Below, piece after piece: positions 19,701 to 32,034 of a DNA stretch of 64,000 bases. The notes under the pieces were generated by a model. It saw only the letters and a list, made by a program, of their open reading frames with translations. It had not been told where the DNA came from and searched no databases. Position 1 is the first letter of the stretch, and each line of letters opens with the position of its first letter. Where the stretch lies: the NCBI GenBank assembly GCA_030704615.1, contig CM060732.1, positions 8,246,001 to 8,310,000 on the forward strand, in the 5' to 3' direction. The translations under genes were made by a program, and so were the position numbers. The stretch is from Takakia lepidozioides (taxonomy: Eukaryota > Streptophyta > Takakiopsida > Takakiales > Takakiaceae).

Positions 19701-21425
19701 ACTCTTCCACTCCTCGTGTGGATCTGACATATCGCTTATGCTTAGGTTTTTTTGTCATATGTGGATGGATGATCGCACACGCGGTTTGAGGGACCCCGAG
19801 AGAGAGAGAGAGGGAGAGGGTGATGATCGGGCCGTGGCAGCGAGAAGGGGCAGAGTTCCGGTCGGGCGTGGTGGTGGGGCGCCAACTCACGCAACAATCA
19901 AGCTCGCGGCCTCATCTGTCTCTTACACTGCGGGCATAGCAAAAGGGAGCGCGTTCCGCGCTTTGACAGCTAAGTATCACGGAGGAGGAGTGGCTTCGGA
20001 GCGACGTTGTACGCCGGCTTTTCTTGCTCCAGTGTTTGGTTGCTGTTCGTCGTTTCTGTTTGCTGGAGGCCAAACAAACTTTCACTTTGTATACGCTTCG
20101 GCGTGTGTGAAAATTGTTTGGGAAAGCGCTGTAGCGTCGTTTCAGTGCTCAATGCCGCAACTTGTAAGCTGAGTATGAGCAAGCATCTGAATGAGTTCGG
20201 ATCTGCCTAGAAGGCGAATCATTTGATTTAGGCCCTTGTTTGGGAGCAGTGGTGGGTGGGTGGGTGTGTACCGTAGAGCTATGAACGCTCGCAAAGATGA
20301 TGCTGTACTGCAATTCCCCGCATCCATTCTGTATCAGATTCTCAACCTGATGGATGGAATATTTAACCCCATCTTGGACTTCCAGGAAACCCAGTTGACC
20401 AGAGTGTCACGAGTCTGCAGGAACCGGCCACTCTCGCTTCCACTGTAAACAAGGCAAATAACCTCGACAATACTAAGTTCTTAAAGTTATCCTGTTTGCA
20501 AGTTAGTGCATTGCCACGAAATAGTTTCGGACTAAGCTCTCGGTTTCTTGACCACTCTTCTTCATTGAGATTCCGAAACCCCAAACAATTCTCTGAAGCT
20601 GATGACGAACCTACTTGTGATCTATTTGCAACACAGACTCAAAAGGAGCTCAAAAGAAACAAGGTGCACCACATCATCTGACTTTCATGACAAAAGATTT
20701 CGAAATACAGCAAAATGTCGTCTTTTAAGAGTAATACTCCATACCAGTCCTTGCCCAATCGCGAGAGAAGCCCAACAAGTAAACATTTGGATATCGAATC
20801 CACTGAGAGCACAAAATCAGCATGGAACTGATGGATGAGCTAATTGTCTTATTGCTCAAAAACGGGCGTCACAAGGGACAACAATGTGCGTGATCATATG
20901 TATGATGAATATATCTACTTGGGACAAAAATCTGTACAGAATAAATAATGGTTAAGCCTGATTAGCTAGAGATGTATTGAAAGCTGCAAATCCTCCCAAT
21001 CAAGTTCGTGATTCTTCAACTCGTCCAACGTCGACAGTTCCAAATCAGCAGTGCTCAACCCTTGACTAGGAACTCGGTGGCAACTCTGTAGATGAACAGA
21101 ATACGAAGTTGGAAGAGTAGATATCCTTCAGGTCCTCCCTTGCCGAATGGGATGCAGATGAAGATGAACGTCCAGATTCAGCCACACACCCGAAACCAGC
21201 CACCTTATTACTATCACAAGACCTCCAGGGAAATACCTGGAATACTGTCCGAATTTTTCTCTCCTGCCTAACCAGGTCCTTGCGAGGGAAACGGCCAGAC
21301 ACGCAGCAACTACAACCTGAACTTAAACATAGTGCACTTCATTGAGAAATTCGCTCAAGGAAAACGTCTTCCCAATCAACCGCAGCTGTCGTCACCTCGT
21401 TGCCTTCCATGCTTGGGGTCCGATC
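19701..21425. other. Intergenic; no confidently recognised gene
   Basis: The longest open frame (19738-20172, +) is mostly a translated ga-repeat plus unrelated sequence. A short frame at 20281-20448 (+, MNARKDDAVLQFPASILYQI, ending LTRVSRVCRN) loosely recalls an F-box but lacks the Trp/Leu pattern needed to claim one. A minus-strand frame at 21066-21302 is Ser-rich and unrecognised, and may lie in the 3' UTR of the AG-peptide gene. Confidence 0.4.
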
Positions 21426-21635
21426 TCACAAGTAGGCGAAACCAGCAACGAAAGCTAGCTGCAAGCTGACCACCAATCCTGCAACAATTGACGGATGGGA
21501 GCTTGGGCCTCCTGAGGTAGGAGCGGGGCTGGGTGCAGCTGCTTGTGCCAGTGCACAACTGCACGGAACTCCCAGAGAAATGAGCACAATGGCCACGACC
21601 ACCATCACCGATGCCAAACCGCTTTTGCAGGCCAT
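21426..21635 (-). CDS. Arabinogalactan peptide (AG-peptide), GPI-anchored
   Basis: A 69-residue protein: a hydrophobic signal peptide (residues ~8-30, ending SCALAQ), a tiny mature part AAAPSPAPTSGGPSSHPS, and a hydrophobic C-terminal GPI-anchor signal (residues ~50-69). This is the standard AG-peptide design of plants, in which the few Pro are hydroxylated and carry arabinogalactan chains and the mature peptide sits on the outer plasma membrane or wall. Length fits the family (about 60-75 residues). I chose the ATG at 21635 because the in-frame upstream extension (to 21710) would place 25 non-hydrophobic residues before the signal peptide. The gene appears to have a single exon. The upstream 21640-21950 region is CT-rich on this strand, as in many plant 5' leaders. 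Confidence 0.75.
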   Translation of the reverse strand: MACKSGLASVMVVVAIVLISLGVPCSCALAQAAAPSPAPTSGGPSSHPSIVAGLVVSLQLAFVAGFAYL

Positions 21636-22916
21636 AGCTTCAAGCTGTCGGAGACTCGCAGCGCTGTTGCCGGTCCAAGCAAAAAAATACCCCTGGAGGC
21701 TCCTGACCAACCCAACTATGTCAACCCTCGATCAACACTTCCCTCCAAATGCAGCTAACCGGGCCAAGCAGGCACGAGCGACGAGAGCGAGAAAGTGCGA
21801 GAGAGTGCGAGAGTTGAAGCCCCGAGAGAGACTAAGACGCAGCCCTTATCTGAGCCGCAGCCAGACAGCGACAAAGCCCGTCCGTTCTCAGTATTCCAAC
21901 GGAACAACCATCCGCTGTCATCCACTGCCATCCAGAAGGGATAGCCCAACTGGCACAGTCAACTTCAGGAGTGGCCTTGGGAACGTAAGTGGGAACCCGG
22001 GAACTCTAGCTAACGTGCGGGAACGGCGCGGAACTCCAGAGAGGCAGCTTGCACTCTGACATGGATCATGCCAGGCCTGACATGCATGGAGCCATGGCAC
22101 ATGGTCAGCCTGTACGGCTCTAGATATTAACCTGGGTTAAGTTTTTTAAACAGTAAGTAGCAGATTACTAAAAGTAACAACTAGGTGGTCCTGGGTTCTC
22201 AGTCCAGGCACATTCGTTTGTCGGAGCTGCAGGTTCTGTTCGTGCTTCAAAACTCCGTCGTCGTCGCCAAAACCCCTTGTACAGAAAACGTTTGTCCTTG
22301 AAGGTTTTCAGAAGTTTGGAGCGGTTTTTACATATTTGGGAGCTCTCATCTTCATTTTGGAGCTCAATCAAGCCTAAGGTTGGCAACTACAACCAAGTCA
22401 GATAAATCGCATGAAGAGGGATCGCGGTAACATCATATACCAAGGGAACAAACGTTCCTGCGAATGCTTCACAATACTTGATTCAGTGTCAAATCTGTTC
22501 ACTGTTTGAAGCTGGGTTAAGAATCAAACTCTTTTGCCCTCAACACCTCGCTTGCCCTGTGTCATTGACAGGTCCTGACATGCATCACAATTCTTGTTTC
22601 TTCCTACCAAAACTGGCCTAAGACTCCTGAGATGGGTACTGGTCTAATGACATGTAAAATTCAGGATTTAACTCTGCAGCCTGATGTCTACTTTTCTGTG
22701 GAAACTTGGGATCAAGAGAGAACCTTCATTCAGGAGGAAGCGAAAGACACAGAGAAGTTTGCTAGTTGGGGTGCTGAAAGAATGGAATGCAGGTTGCCTT
22801 CATGTGTTCTCCAGTGGCCTTTTACATGCGGTGCTTACAGTGCCAAACAGGTGCAGGGCTCTCTTTGCTTCTGACAGGAAAAGAAAGATAGCCTTTGGTT
22901 GTTCATCAGAAATTAA
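21636..22916. other. Intergenic between AG-peptide and AUG1
   Basis: No gene seen. 21640-22000 is probably promoter and leader of the AG-peptide gene. Above about 22630 the sequence may be 3' UTR of AUG1. Small open frames here have no family features. Confidence 0.4.
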
Positions 22917-24524
22917 CTACTCGTGAGGGGTGTGTAGTGCAGAATGAAGTGCATCTTCCAGGTACTTCTCAGCAGCTTCATACTCGCGCCGCTTGTCCTC
23001 AATGGCAAGCTCTGCTAACGCCTTATCCTGCATGTACTTAGTTATTGCCACCAATCTCCATGGAGCATTTCATTTCAAGAAATCACAGCTTTTATCCACC
23101 TTTACCCCCCTTCTTCTCTCTAAAGACTCCCTCAATACTCTCACCTCAGTGGACCTTATCTATCTTAAACCCAAACTCAACATCCTGACGTACCTAGCTT
23201 TAACTTCAGACGAACATCTAAAGGCATTTTGAAAGGATTTGTGGTAGTACTGGGGGAAGGTCTTGGTAGCTGCGAAGAGTGTCAAGGATGGGCTTTGTCT
23301 TGCGCTCCAGATCACGACGGTGCTCAACCATAGCCATAAGTACGCCGTGACTGATCTCCCCTGTGTAACCTAGGCGCCGCAGCAAGGACTGCATACATCC
23401 AACATTCAGATACACACCTCTGTGTGGACACCCAAGATTTGCATTTCAAGACAATACTCAGCAACAAGTGTTAGAACTGCACCTTGTAGTTTGCAAGCTG
23501 CTGTAGGTATTGACGCTCTTTGGAAGCCATCATTTTAAGGTTGGTCTGCCATTGCATCATAGGGCCCTCCCTCACTGCCACCTCCTCCTCGAGCTGACCA
23601 AGCGCCCTTTACACTGCCACCCATCAGAGACAAAATACGGAGCTACAAGGTTCTGAACACCTAAACGAACTGAAATACTGTTCACCTGGGTTCCGCGAAA
23701 GCATGGATGTTACACATGAATTGCACAAGACCAGGAAAAGTTGGAGTCTGAAAAACCTACGTGCATCTTCAAGTTGGTTGTTTTCTTCAAACTGTGACGA
23801 GCATTCACATTAGCGCTTGTAGAATGTTGAGCACAAGAGGTGCGATGTATTCATTGTGTATGTGTACATAACATCATTTTACGAAGCTAGGTTCATTCTC
23901 CAGCGACAAAGACTTTACTTAACCTCAATTGAATAAGAGGAGAAGAAGTGAAGCTGATAAATCCGACAGGGGGATGACTACACGGAACGGATGGATGTGG
24001 GCGTTGGGAGCAACGTTAAGGTACTGTGATGCCATGTAGCTATCAGTTGAGGTAGCTGTTGAGTATTCCTCCAAAATGATATTGGTGGAGAGGAGGGAAT
24101 ACTAAGAAACGGAGACACCTTCCCGTAGCAGTAAACTAGCAGCAACAAAGACAGGGAGGTGTTCACCTTTTCAAGTAAGTGAGGCGAGCAATAGCCTTGC
24201 GGGTGTTGTCCAATAGCATCTTGGACTCCTTCTGGGCCTTTGACCTTTTCTCCTCCAAGTCAGTTCTCTTCAGTGAAATCTCCGCCATAGCCACCAGATA
24301 ACTGCCACACAAACATACAGATAATTGCTTGCACTATGAATGCCTTGTTTAACCGGTGTAGAAATTGGACACCCAAAAAATAGGATTTCAAATAAGGTGA
24401 GGAGGATAAGCAAGAGGCAGAGAAGCAGGGAAAGAAAGAAAGGAACCTCATGCTGGGCAAGGAAGGCTCAGAGAGCTTAAAGGGCAGGAACGAAGAACAG
24501 ACAAAGAAAGCAATCACTGCACGA

Positions 24525-24606
<82 letters not shown>

Positions 24607-25132
24607 TAGATTCTGTGTCCTTGAGGTCGAGTAAGTGAGCGACATTGGCGAGAGTGTGAACTGAAGCAAGTCCATTCTGTGACAAATTCTCTTGTGACAA
24701 CCCAGTGTATTCAAGAATCTCACGTATCCTGGCGGCTGCAAGCAAAAGCAGCGTTGATTAGGTACCGGAACAGAATGAAAGAATTCGGCGGCCTGTTCGT
24801 TGATAGTAACCTTGCACAGACAGACAACTCAAACAAGACCCCAGATCACAATGCAAAATGAGCTAAGAATTCATGCCTTGGCTACGAAATTCAGCAGCCT
24901 GTTGCCGCAGATCGGTGGCCACGACATTGGCCGCCTGCGTGCGATGTTGAGAGAGAGTGGCAAGGCTATGCAGATGAGCCACAGTTCGGGGAGTGTACTC
25001 GAACTCTGGGACTTCCTTTCCCACCACTTCAAACACCCCCCGCAACCATGCCTTCACATCTCCTATATGTGCTGCATCAAACACTCCATCTCCCCCACCC
25101 ACACCGTCTGGCGATCCACTCGTCCCGGCCAT
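22917..25132 (-). CDS. AUG1: AUG1/HAUS1, augmin complex subunit 1
   Basis: Six exons read leftward: 25132-24877, 24735-24603, 24301-24167, 23606-23483, 23388-23251 and 23027-22917, in continuous phase, giving 298 residues, the usual length of plant AUG1. Recognisable blocks are DVKAWLRGVFEVVGKEVPEF (residues ~25-45), RIREILEYTGLSQENL, VHTLANVAHLLDLKDTE, EISLKRTDLEEKRSKAQKES, LRRLGYTGEISHGVL, KTKPILDTLRSYQDLPPDKA and EKYLEDALHSAL near the C-terminus. The protein is mostly coiled coil. Augmin is an eight-subunit complex that brings gamma-tubulin to the sides of existing microtubules in spindle, phragmoplast and cortex. Intron 1 begins with GC, not GT (CAAG/gcatga). The intron 2 donor GT is followed directly by ~35 ct units. 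No stop or frameshift was found. The gene is head to head with the citrate synthase. Confidence 0.92.
24528..24600. repeat. (ga)n microsatellite at AUG1 intron 2 donor
   Basis: About 36 uninterrupted ga units. On the AUG1 strand it is a (ct)n run starting immediately after the donor GT at 24602-24601. Confidence 0.95.
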
Positions 25133-25697
25133 GACCTAAATCCTTCTCCCCAACCTGATCACATCAGACCTTGCAAGGCATCACGTGCAATGTGCTATCA
25201 TCTCCCAATGTGCAGATTGTTAACAGATTAGCTGCACTCACAAAGATTGTCTTCCTTGTCAAATTTCCCTCCCGATTCCTGACTCACCTTTTCAAAGATT
25301 CATACACATGCCCAGAGTTCAAATTCACATACTTTGCAGGAGACACGTTAGTTATCTTTCCCAATTATAACCACGGCGCTAATCTACATTCCGCACCGGA
25401 AGTACCCAGTCATCCTCTTGAGTATTTGCCGGTTTCCTTTCTGTCTTCCCTCACCCGGTGGGTGGATTCCTTGCTTTCGAAAGAGGGAATTGCAAATCTG
25501 GTATGTGGGTATGCCTGTTCACGCGAATTTGTCATGTGGGTTGCTTAAGATTGACTGGATTTCTTAGCTCGTGAGACATTTCTCTTTGCTTGTACTAGTT
25601 TCTCGCCCCTCTCTCGCACACACGAGGTAATCCTTCATCTTCAGCATTAGAAGCACGATCGTCTGTTATCTGTATTCTGGTGTTTTGATTTTCAAGC
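25133..25697. promoter_or_regulatory. Shared 565-bp region between AUG1 and citrate synthase start codons
   Basis: The two ATGs face away from each other. Both leaders and promoters must fit within this stretch or overlap the genes. I saw no clear TATA box in either direction at a convincing distance. The citrate synthase side is pyrimidine-rich (ctcgcccctctctcgcac near 25602), like a plant leader. Confidence 0.5.
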
Positions 25698-26307
25698 ATG
25701 GAATTCTCACATAACACTCCGGGGGCTCCCCTCGCGGAGTCTTTGATATCAAAGAGACTAGCCATACTGTCTGGCCACCTGGAGGCATCATCCTCCCATG
25801 CCACCCCAATGTTGGAAGCATTCACGGTATCGTCTGAACTTCCACCGGCGCCGGGAGGCGGTTCAGGAATCTTGACATTGGTGGACAAAAGGACAGGCAA
25901 GAAGTATGAATTTGAGATCAGCTTGGGCGGTACCATCAAAGCTACCGATTTCGCTAAGGTGAGCCCGATTCTCAACACACTGCTGTGTCTAAGTTCAGTC
26001 AGTTATGTGCTCTTCACCGGCTTTGGATCTGTGCACGCGTGTGAGCATGCACGAGTCCTGCTACAAATTCGTCGATGGTGGAAAATAAGCAATTCACCTT
26101 GCAGTATGAACAGCTAAGCGCTGCGGGCTTCTTGATGAACCAATTAACGCAGAATTGGACTCTCTCCGAGCCTACCTCGGCTCCCAACCCAAACACAATC
26201 GCACTACAAATTTCTCTGTTGGCCCTCTCTCTCATGTCCCTCCCAGAATGCAGATTATTTGGAATAAGTTGGAGCCTTTTTAGGTGTGTGTGTGTGTGTG
26301 AGAGAGA

Positions 26308-26626
26308 TTGTACTCATAAGACGTTGTTTGCCGTAGCCTTGTGGCCATTGACCCCGCGCCCAGTTTGAGCGGGAACAAAAGGGACAGAACCTACCTCTGT
26401 CAGGGGCTGACGTTGGTAGTAAGACTTACCTCCATATAAAGAATTAATCCGGGTTTTCCAGATATCCTCTAGAAATCCCTTCACAAGCATCAATCTGCTG
26501 TGTTTGATTTGCCCAAAAACTAGGCCTCAGGAGGGCCTGGGCTTTTGGCTCAGCCTTGAGACTTTCAAAGTTGGTAAACAGGGGTACAGGCACAATTCCC
26601 TTAATAGATTTGAAGAGAGCGTCTCT
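26308..26626 (-). mobile_element. 5'-truncated LINE in citrate synthase intron 1
   Basis: Matches the last ~320 bp of the LINE at 30985-32034 in reverse orientation. It is flanked by a perfect 14-bp direct repeat gtgtgtgagagaga (26294-26307 and 26627-26640), i.e. a target-site duplication made inside a gt/ga microsatellite. Very high similarity to the other two long copies points to recent activity. Confidence 0.9.
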
Positions 26627-28191
26627 GTGTGTGAGAGAGAGAGAGAGAGAGAGACTTCACTGGCCAACAGCTGATGAATGTTTGTACAATTACTGAATGA
26701 TGTTATCTTCAGAGCTATGTTGAAGGGTTATGCAGTCCATGGTAACTGAAAGATTATACTATGAATGTGGATTGGTGAAGGCAATAGATGGAGGCAGAAG
26801 CAATAACACAGACAGATGGATGGCAAAGATAGATGCACATCCTCAGTCAAATAGGGAGTTCAAAGGGAATGACTCTGTACATTCATGTGGATTCTATGTG
26901 CTTGCAGATAACATCAGGCGGAGACGGCAAGGGCTTGAAGTTATATGACCCTGGGTATCTCAACACAGCACCTGTGTGCTCGACTATTTCATACATCGAC
27001 GGTGACAAGGGCATTCTGCGGTATCGAGGCTACCCCATAGAGGAGCTGGCCGAGAAGAGCACCTACCTTGAGGTGGCTTACTTGTTGAGTGAGTGCCTGT
27101 TGAAATTGAACATCCTTGGAATTGAAACTCCTTGGCATCACACCTCTAAACGCCCATTGTAAACCATGAATCATTTTGTCAAATGAAATTATTTAAACCC
27201 TGTTTTCCCTCTAAAAATCTCAAGATCAATTGAAGTTGCTGCAGAGTGCTGACTTCATGCTTTGAACATGGAAGAGACAAGATATTGGCTATAGAAAGGG
27301 TTTCTTTCCTACTATAACTTCTCTTCTAGTCACTGGAGTAGAACTTTAACTACTTGTATGGGTTGGGGGTATGGCAGTGTATGGAAACCTACCAACAAAG
27401 CTGCAGCTGTCAGACTGGGAAGCTACCATTGCTCAACACTCAGCTGTGCCAGAAGGGGTGTTGGTATGCATCTTCTACCCTGCTCTGTCTGACCTTGGGT
27501 TGATAGGGGGGAAAGGGGGGAAAGTGGGGTTGTGAAGAGAAAAAGAGAGTCTGCAGGAGATACTGATATGGTCTTCTGTTGGTGGTGTCTGGCTGGGAAT
27601 AGTCCATCATAGCTGAGCTCCCACATGATGCGCATCCCATGGGCATGCTGGTGGGCTCCATTTGTGCCCTCTCATCCTTCCATCCCGATGTCAACCCTGC
27701 GGGTTCATTTCTTACACTTTTGAATTGTTCAAACTCATATCATGGCTTATAGGTGTGGTCTTCATGCTTTTGATAAATTAGCAGGGTAGGCAGATAACCA
27801 GCTCAAGCTTTGAGCAGTACAATGGCACGGTGGGCACAACTAGTCTGATACAAAGTGAATGTTGTGTTGTTGTAATAGTAGCCCATGCGGTTTCAATTGA
27901 GGGGGTTGAATGAGGTAGGACAAAAAGATTCATAGACTACAACAAACCTTCATTTTTGTACATGCCAATGACAAACATAAGCTCAAAATTACTCACTGAT
28001 GGGTCTGGCGGGATTACAGGGTCAAGATTTGTATAAATCAAAAGCTGTGAGAGACAAGCAAATTGTGCGCATCCTTGGAAAGGTCCGTCCTCTTGTAGAT
28101 GTTCAAGGTCTGGCATCTGTTAGTGTACTGTCTTTCCTCTCCAATTTTGGGACTCTGTTCCATCCATGTGACACCTCAATCAGATGTGAGC

Positions 28192-28434
28192 CTCGAGGCT
28201 GAGCCTAAAGCCCTGGCCCTGTTGGGGTCTAACTTTTGGGCTGCTCACACACAGCAGATTGATGCTTGTGTGAAGGGTTTTCTATAGGATATCTGGGAAG
28301 CCCATTATATCAAGGTAAGTCACACTACTGGAGTGAGTCCCTCACAAAGGTAGTGTCTATTCCCTATGTTTCCGTCCAAACTGGGCGTGGGGTCTCTGTC
28401 AACAAGGCTATGGCAAGCAAAGTCTTATGAGTAC
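28192..28434 (+). mobile_element. Older 5'-truncated LINE in citrate synthase intron 5
   Basis: Begins ctcgaggctgagcc and ends cttatgagtac, matching the 3' part of the LINE family with many substitutions and a ~90-bp internal loss. A 13-bp direct repeat flanks it with one mismatch (atcagatgtgagc at 28179-28191, atctgatgtgagc at 28435-28447). Confidence 0.8.
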
Positions 28435-29908
28435 ATCTGATGTGAGCTTGTGGCCTTTTTATGATTGCAGGTGCCAACACTAGCAGCAGCTGCTTACTTG
28501 CGAATGGCAGGACGTCCACCAGTATTACCGTTGAACAACCTCTCGTACTCAGAATTTTCTTTACATGCTGGACTCTCTGTAGGTCACCTGCCTCTTCTCC
28601 TGTATCTAGTATTGGGCTGTGTGTCAAAAGATTTGCCTAGTAATCCAAACTCTTCTTCTATTTGTGTCTTTCTGTCATTGGTGTCACTGGAGGGTCTGAT
28701 TATGAATTTTGATGTTATTGGGATGAACAGCGGAGATAGAACGTACAGGCCAAACCCCCAGTTGGCGAGGGTACTGGACATTCTCTTCATATTGCACGCA
28801 GAGCATGAGATGAATTGCTCCACTGCTGCTTGTCGTCACCTTGCTTCAAGGTCTACCCTCTGCTATGCACTTTGAATGCATGAGAAGACAATAAACACTG
28901 ACTTCGTTCATGTGACACTTTATCGGCGAGATGAAACCCTCGTGACATATTCATGTATATTTTGTGGCCAACTTCTCCTTTTGGACCAGTTTCACTGGTT
29001 GTTTACATACCAGGATTGCATTGCATAGGTCTTAGCCATATATTCAGTTGAGACAAATGATGCTATAGGTCATCAACAGCTTGGAACTCGATATGGCTCC
29101 ATTGTGCAGTGGAGTGGATGTATACACAGCAATGGCTGGAGCTACAGGAGCTCTCTATGGGCCCTTGCATGATGTCGTAGTGGTAGTGCTGCCCTGCACT
29201 AGTGGTAGTGGTGCTCCACCCATAGTGGTGACCCTACAGCATGTAATTGACTGTACCTTTTCTGACTGATCAGTTGTGAACCTCAGTGGTGAAAGGGTCC
29301 CTGATGGGGAGAAGGTTTTATATGAACAGTGGTGGCCAACTTATGCTGGGAGGCTGGCTTATCATGCGGATGTAGGACAACGCCAGGTTCATTACAGACA
29401 TTATGCCTATGCAGTGGTCTACGTCAACATTGGATTGTTGCAGGCTGTGCTTAAAATGTTGTCTGAAATCGGCAGCATTGAGAATATTCCTGATTTCATC
29501 GAAGGTGTGAAAAATAGGTTCGTAAGTAATAGACCCGGACTTGTATGAAACTTCTTGGACTATTCATCGACAACAACAAGGATTTTGATGGTTTTAAACA
29601 AGCGGCAAATTGTGTCTCAGAGGGGAGACACTTCACATCAGTGCAAAAGCATGTTTGGAATCAATTTGACCCACAATCCCAGCAAGAAAAAACCCTACCC
29701 ATGGGGATCTGCGAACTCATAATAACATAGTAAGAACCTCCTATGGATTTGGTTTTGTATATAGCAAACATTTGGATACAATGGATAGAAAACACCGTCT
29801 TTTTGGTCTCACATTACCAGGCCATTCTTCAACCTGTGAGTTGAACAATTTTTTCTTTGACCCTTGATGGTTGAAAAGTGCAGCAAATATCAGAAGCTTT
29901 GGAGGTAA

Positions 29909-30115
<207 letters not shown>

Positions 30116-30984
30116 TAACCTGGTGGTGAGGACACAGAGGCTTATCTAGGGCCTGATTTTAATTCTACCGAGACATGTTGTATGTTGTCATTTGCAGTCA
30201 ACCTGGCTGCAATGCAGTTCACCTGATCAACTATCAGCATGCCAACGGGGTGTTGGATGGCTAGTTTTGTAGTGATAGACCTGCAGGCAGGTCATTCCCT
30301 GCTGCCTCACCAAAAGAGGCGTCTCCTGATGATGCACATCTTAAATAGCAAGTAGGCTAGAGTCACCTGTGTTCTTTTAGGTCCTGTATTACTAGCTTCA
30401 ATACCAACCTGCTCTGTTGTTCTGTGCTTCTTGGGATGCAACACCGGTGACACGTCCCCCTTTGCTGGTGCAGTTTATTTTTGGTAGATATAGCATGCAT
30501 CTTTGAAGGCAGTATATGTCAAAAGATCTCTCCAACAACTTGTGGAGTTGAGGGTTGGCCAACAGGTGATTAGGACACTTGCAGATGAGGTATTCTCAAT
30601 TGTCGGCCGCGACCCTCTTATTGAGGTATGTGTACCATCTAGTAACAAAATAGTGAAAATCAGTCCAAATTGGATAACACTTGAGGGTTCTACTCATGCC
30701 AATATTCTTGGTGGGAATAAATTTATCATGCAGACAACACATGAGATTTAGACGGGGGAATGGTGTGTACAGGTGGCAGTTGCATTGGAGAAGGCAGCTC
30801 TATCTGATGAGTACTTTGTGAAGAGAAAATTGTACCCCAATGTTGACTTCTATTCGGGCCTTATTTACAGGTATGCTGGATGATCCCTCTCTGATGTCAA
30901 ATGTGTGGGGCGGAAGGAACGTCATGGTCGAACTAACATAATAGCTGGACATTTGGCTTCAAAGTTCTTTCTGTTTCTGGCCAT

Positions 30985-32034
30985 AAATTTTTCCACTGCA
31001 GAGGGGTCAACTCTGAGGTTAAGAAAACCATGCTTTGTCGCGTTATTAGACCTGCCTTGGAGTACGGATCTGCTATATGGGTTGATAACTCCAACCAGGC
31101 TAAGTCTCTAGAATCCATTCAAGTGGGGGTGCTTAAGGAGTGTATGTCAGCATGCTCCAAAACAGCCAATGTGGCTGTTCGGGGTGAGTTTGGCATTCCG
31201 TCCTTAAGCTCCCGACGAGATGAATTCAAGGTCAGATGGTGGGGTCAGCTGCAACATATGTCCAACACCAGATATCCTAAATTAATCGACTCTATATCTT
31301 GGAAACAGGACCGCCCTGTCAAACAGGCTAAGTCCTGGCAGAAGAGAGTAGAAGAGATCCTCAAGGACCTGGACCTGGATCCGCAAGTCTTGACCCTGCT
31401 GGATAAATCTGACTTAGAGGCTGTAGTGTCCTCAGCCATGTCTGTTGCCATGAGATTGTCTGATGAAAATGAAGTTAGGCAGAAAACTTCCCTGAACTTG
31501 TTTCCAGTCTGTGACATGGGGGAGGACATCTTGGATGACCTCAAGGGTCTACCCACTCTCGGCACTAGACTGAAATTTAAACTCAGGGCAGGAAGCCTAC
31601 CTTTGAACAGCAAACAGAAGCAGAGAGGAAAGGGAGAGTGCAATTGCCCGTTGTGTGGGCAATCTGAAGACAGTATTCAATTTCTGATACACTGTCCGGG
31701 GTTCTCTCACCAAAGAGACGCTCTCTTCAAATCTATTAAGGGAATTGTGCCCGTACCCCTGTTTACCAACTTTGAAAGTCTCGAGGCTGAGCCAAAAGCC
31801 CAGGCCCTCCTGAGGCCTAGTTTTTGGGCAAATCACACACAGCAGATTGATGCTTGTGTGAAGGGATTTCTAGAGGATATCTGGAAAACCCGGATTAATT
31901 CTTTATATGGAGGTAAGTCTTACTACCAACGTCAGCCCCTGACAGAGGTAGCTTCTGTCCCTTTTGTTCCCGCTCAAACTAGGCGCGGGGTCAATGGCCA
32001 CAAGGCTACGGCAAACAACGTCTTATGAGTACAA
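30985..32034 (+). mobile_element. LINE (non-LTR retrotransposon), 5'-truncated, in citrate synthase intron 12
   Basis: A 1050-bp insertion bounded by a perfect 15-bp target-site duplication (tctgtttctggccat at 30970-30984 and 32035-32049). It encodes the region after the RT active site: ALEYGSAIWVDNSNQAKSLE, SRRDEFKVRWWGQLQHM, and a zinc-ribbon-like CPLCGQSEDSIQFLIHCPGF. It then runs through FLEDIWKTRINSLYG to the stop, in one uninterrupted frame of ~332 codons. No poly(A) follows the conserved 3' end cttatgagtacaa. The RT core is absent through 5' truncation, which is usual for LINEs. The intron's splice sites are intact on both sides, so splicing may tolerate it. Confidence 0.92.

Noticed and set aside
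19738-20172. 144-codon frame (+)
   Set aside because: Its start is a translated ga-repeat and the remainder lacks family features.
20281-20448. Possible F-box protein fragment
   Set aside because: Only a vague LxxxxLTRVSRVCR resemblance. Length and conserved positions are insufficient.
24260-24745. 161-codon minus-strand frame with a long Ser-Leu run
   Set aside because: It is AUG1 exon 2 read through its donor into the (ct)n microsatellite of intron 2. It is not a separate gene.
31245-31643. 132-codon minus-strand frame (and its twin at 34671-35069)
   Set aside because: Antisense shadow of the LINE coding region. It occurs identically in both LINE copies.
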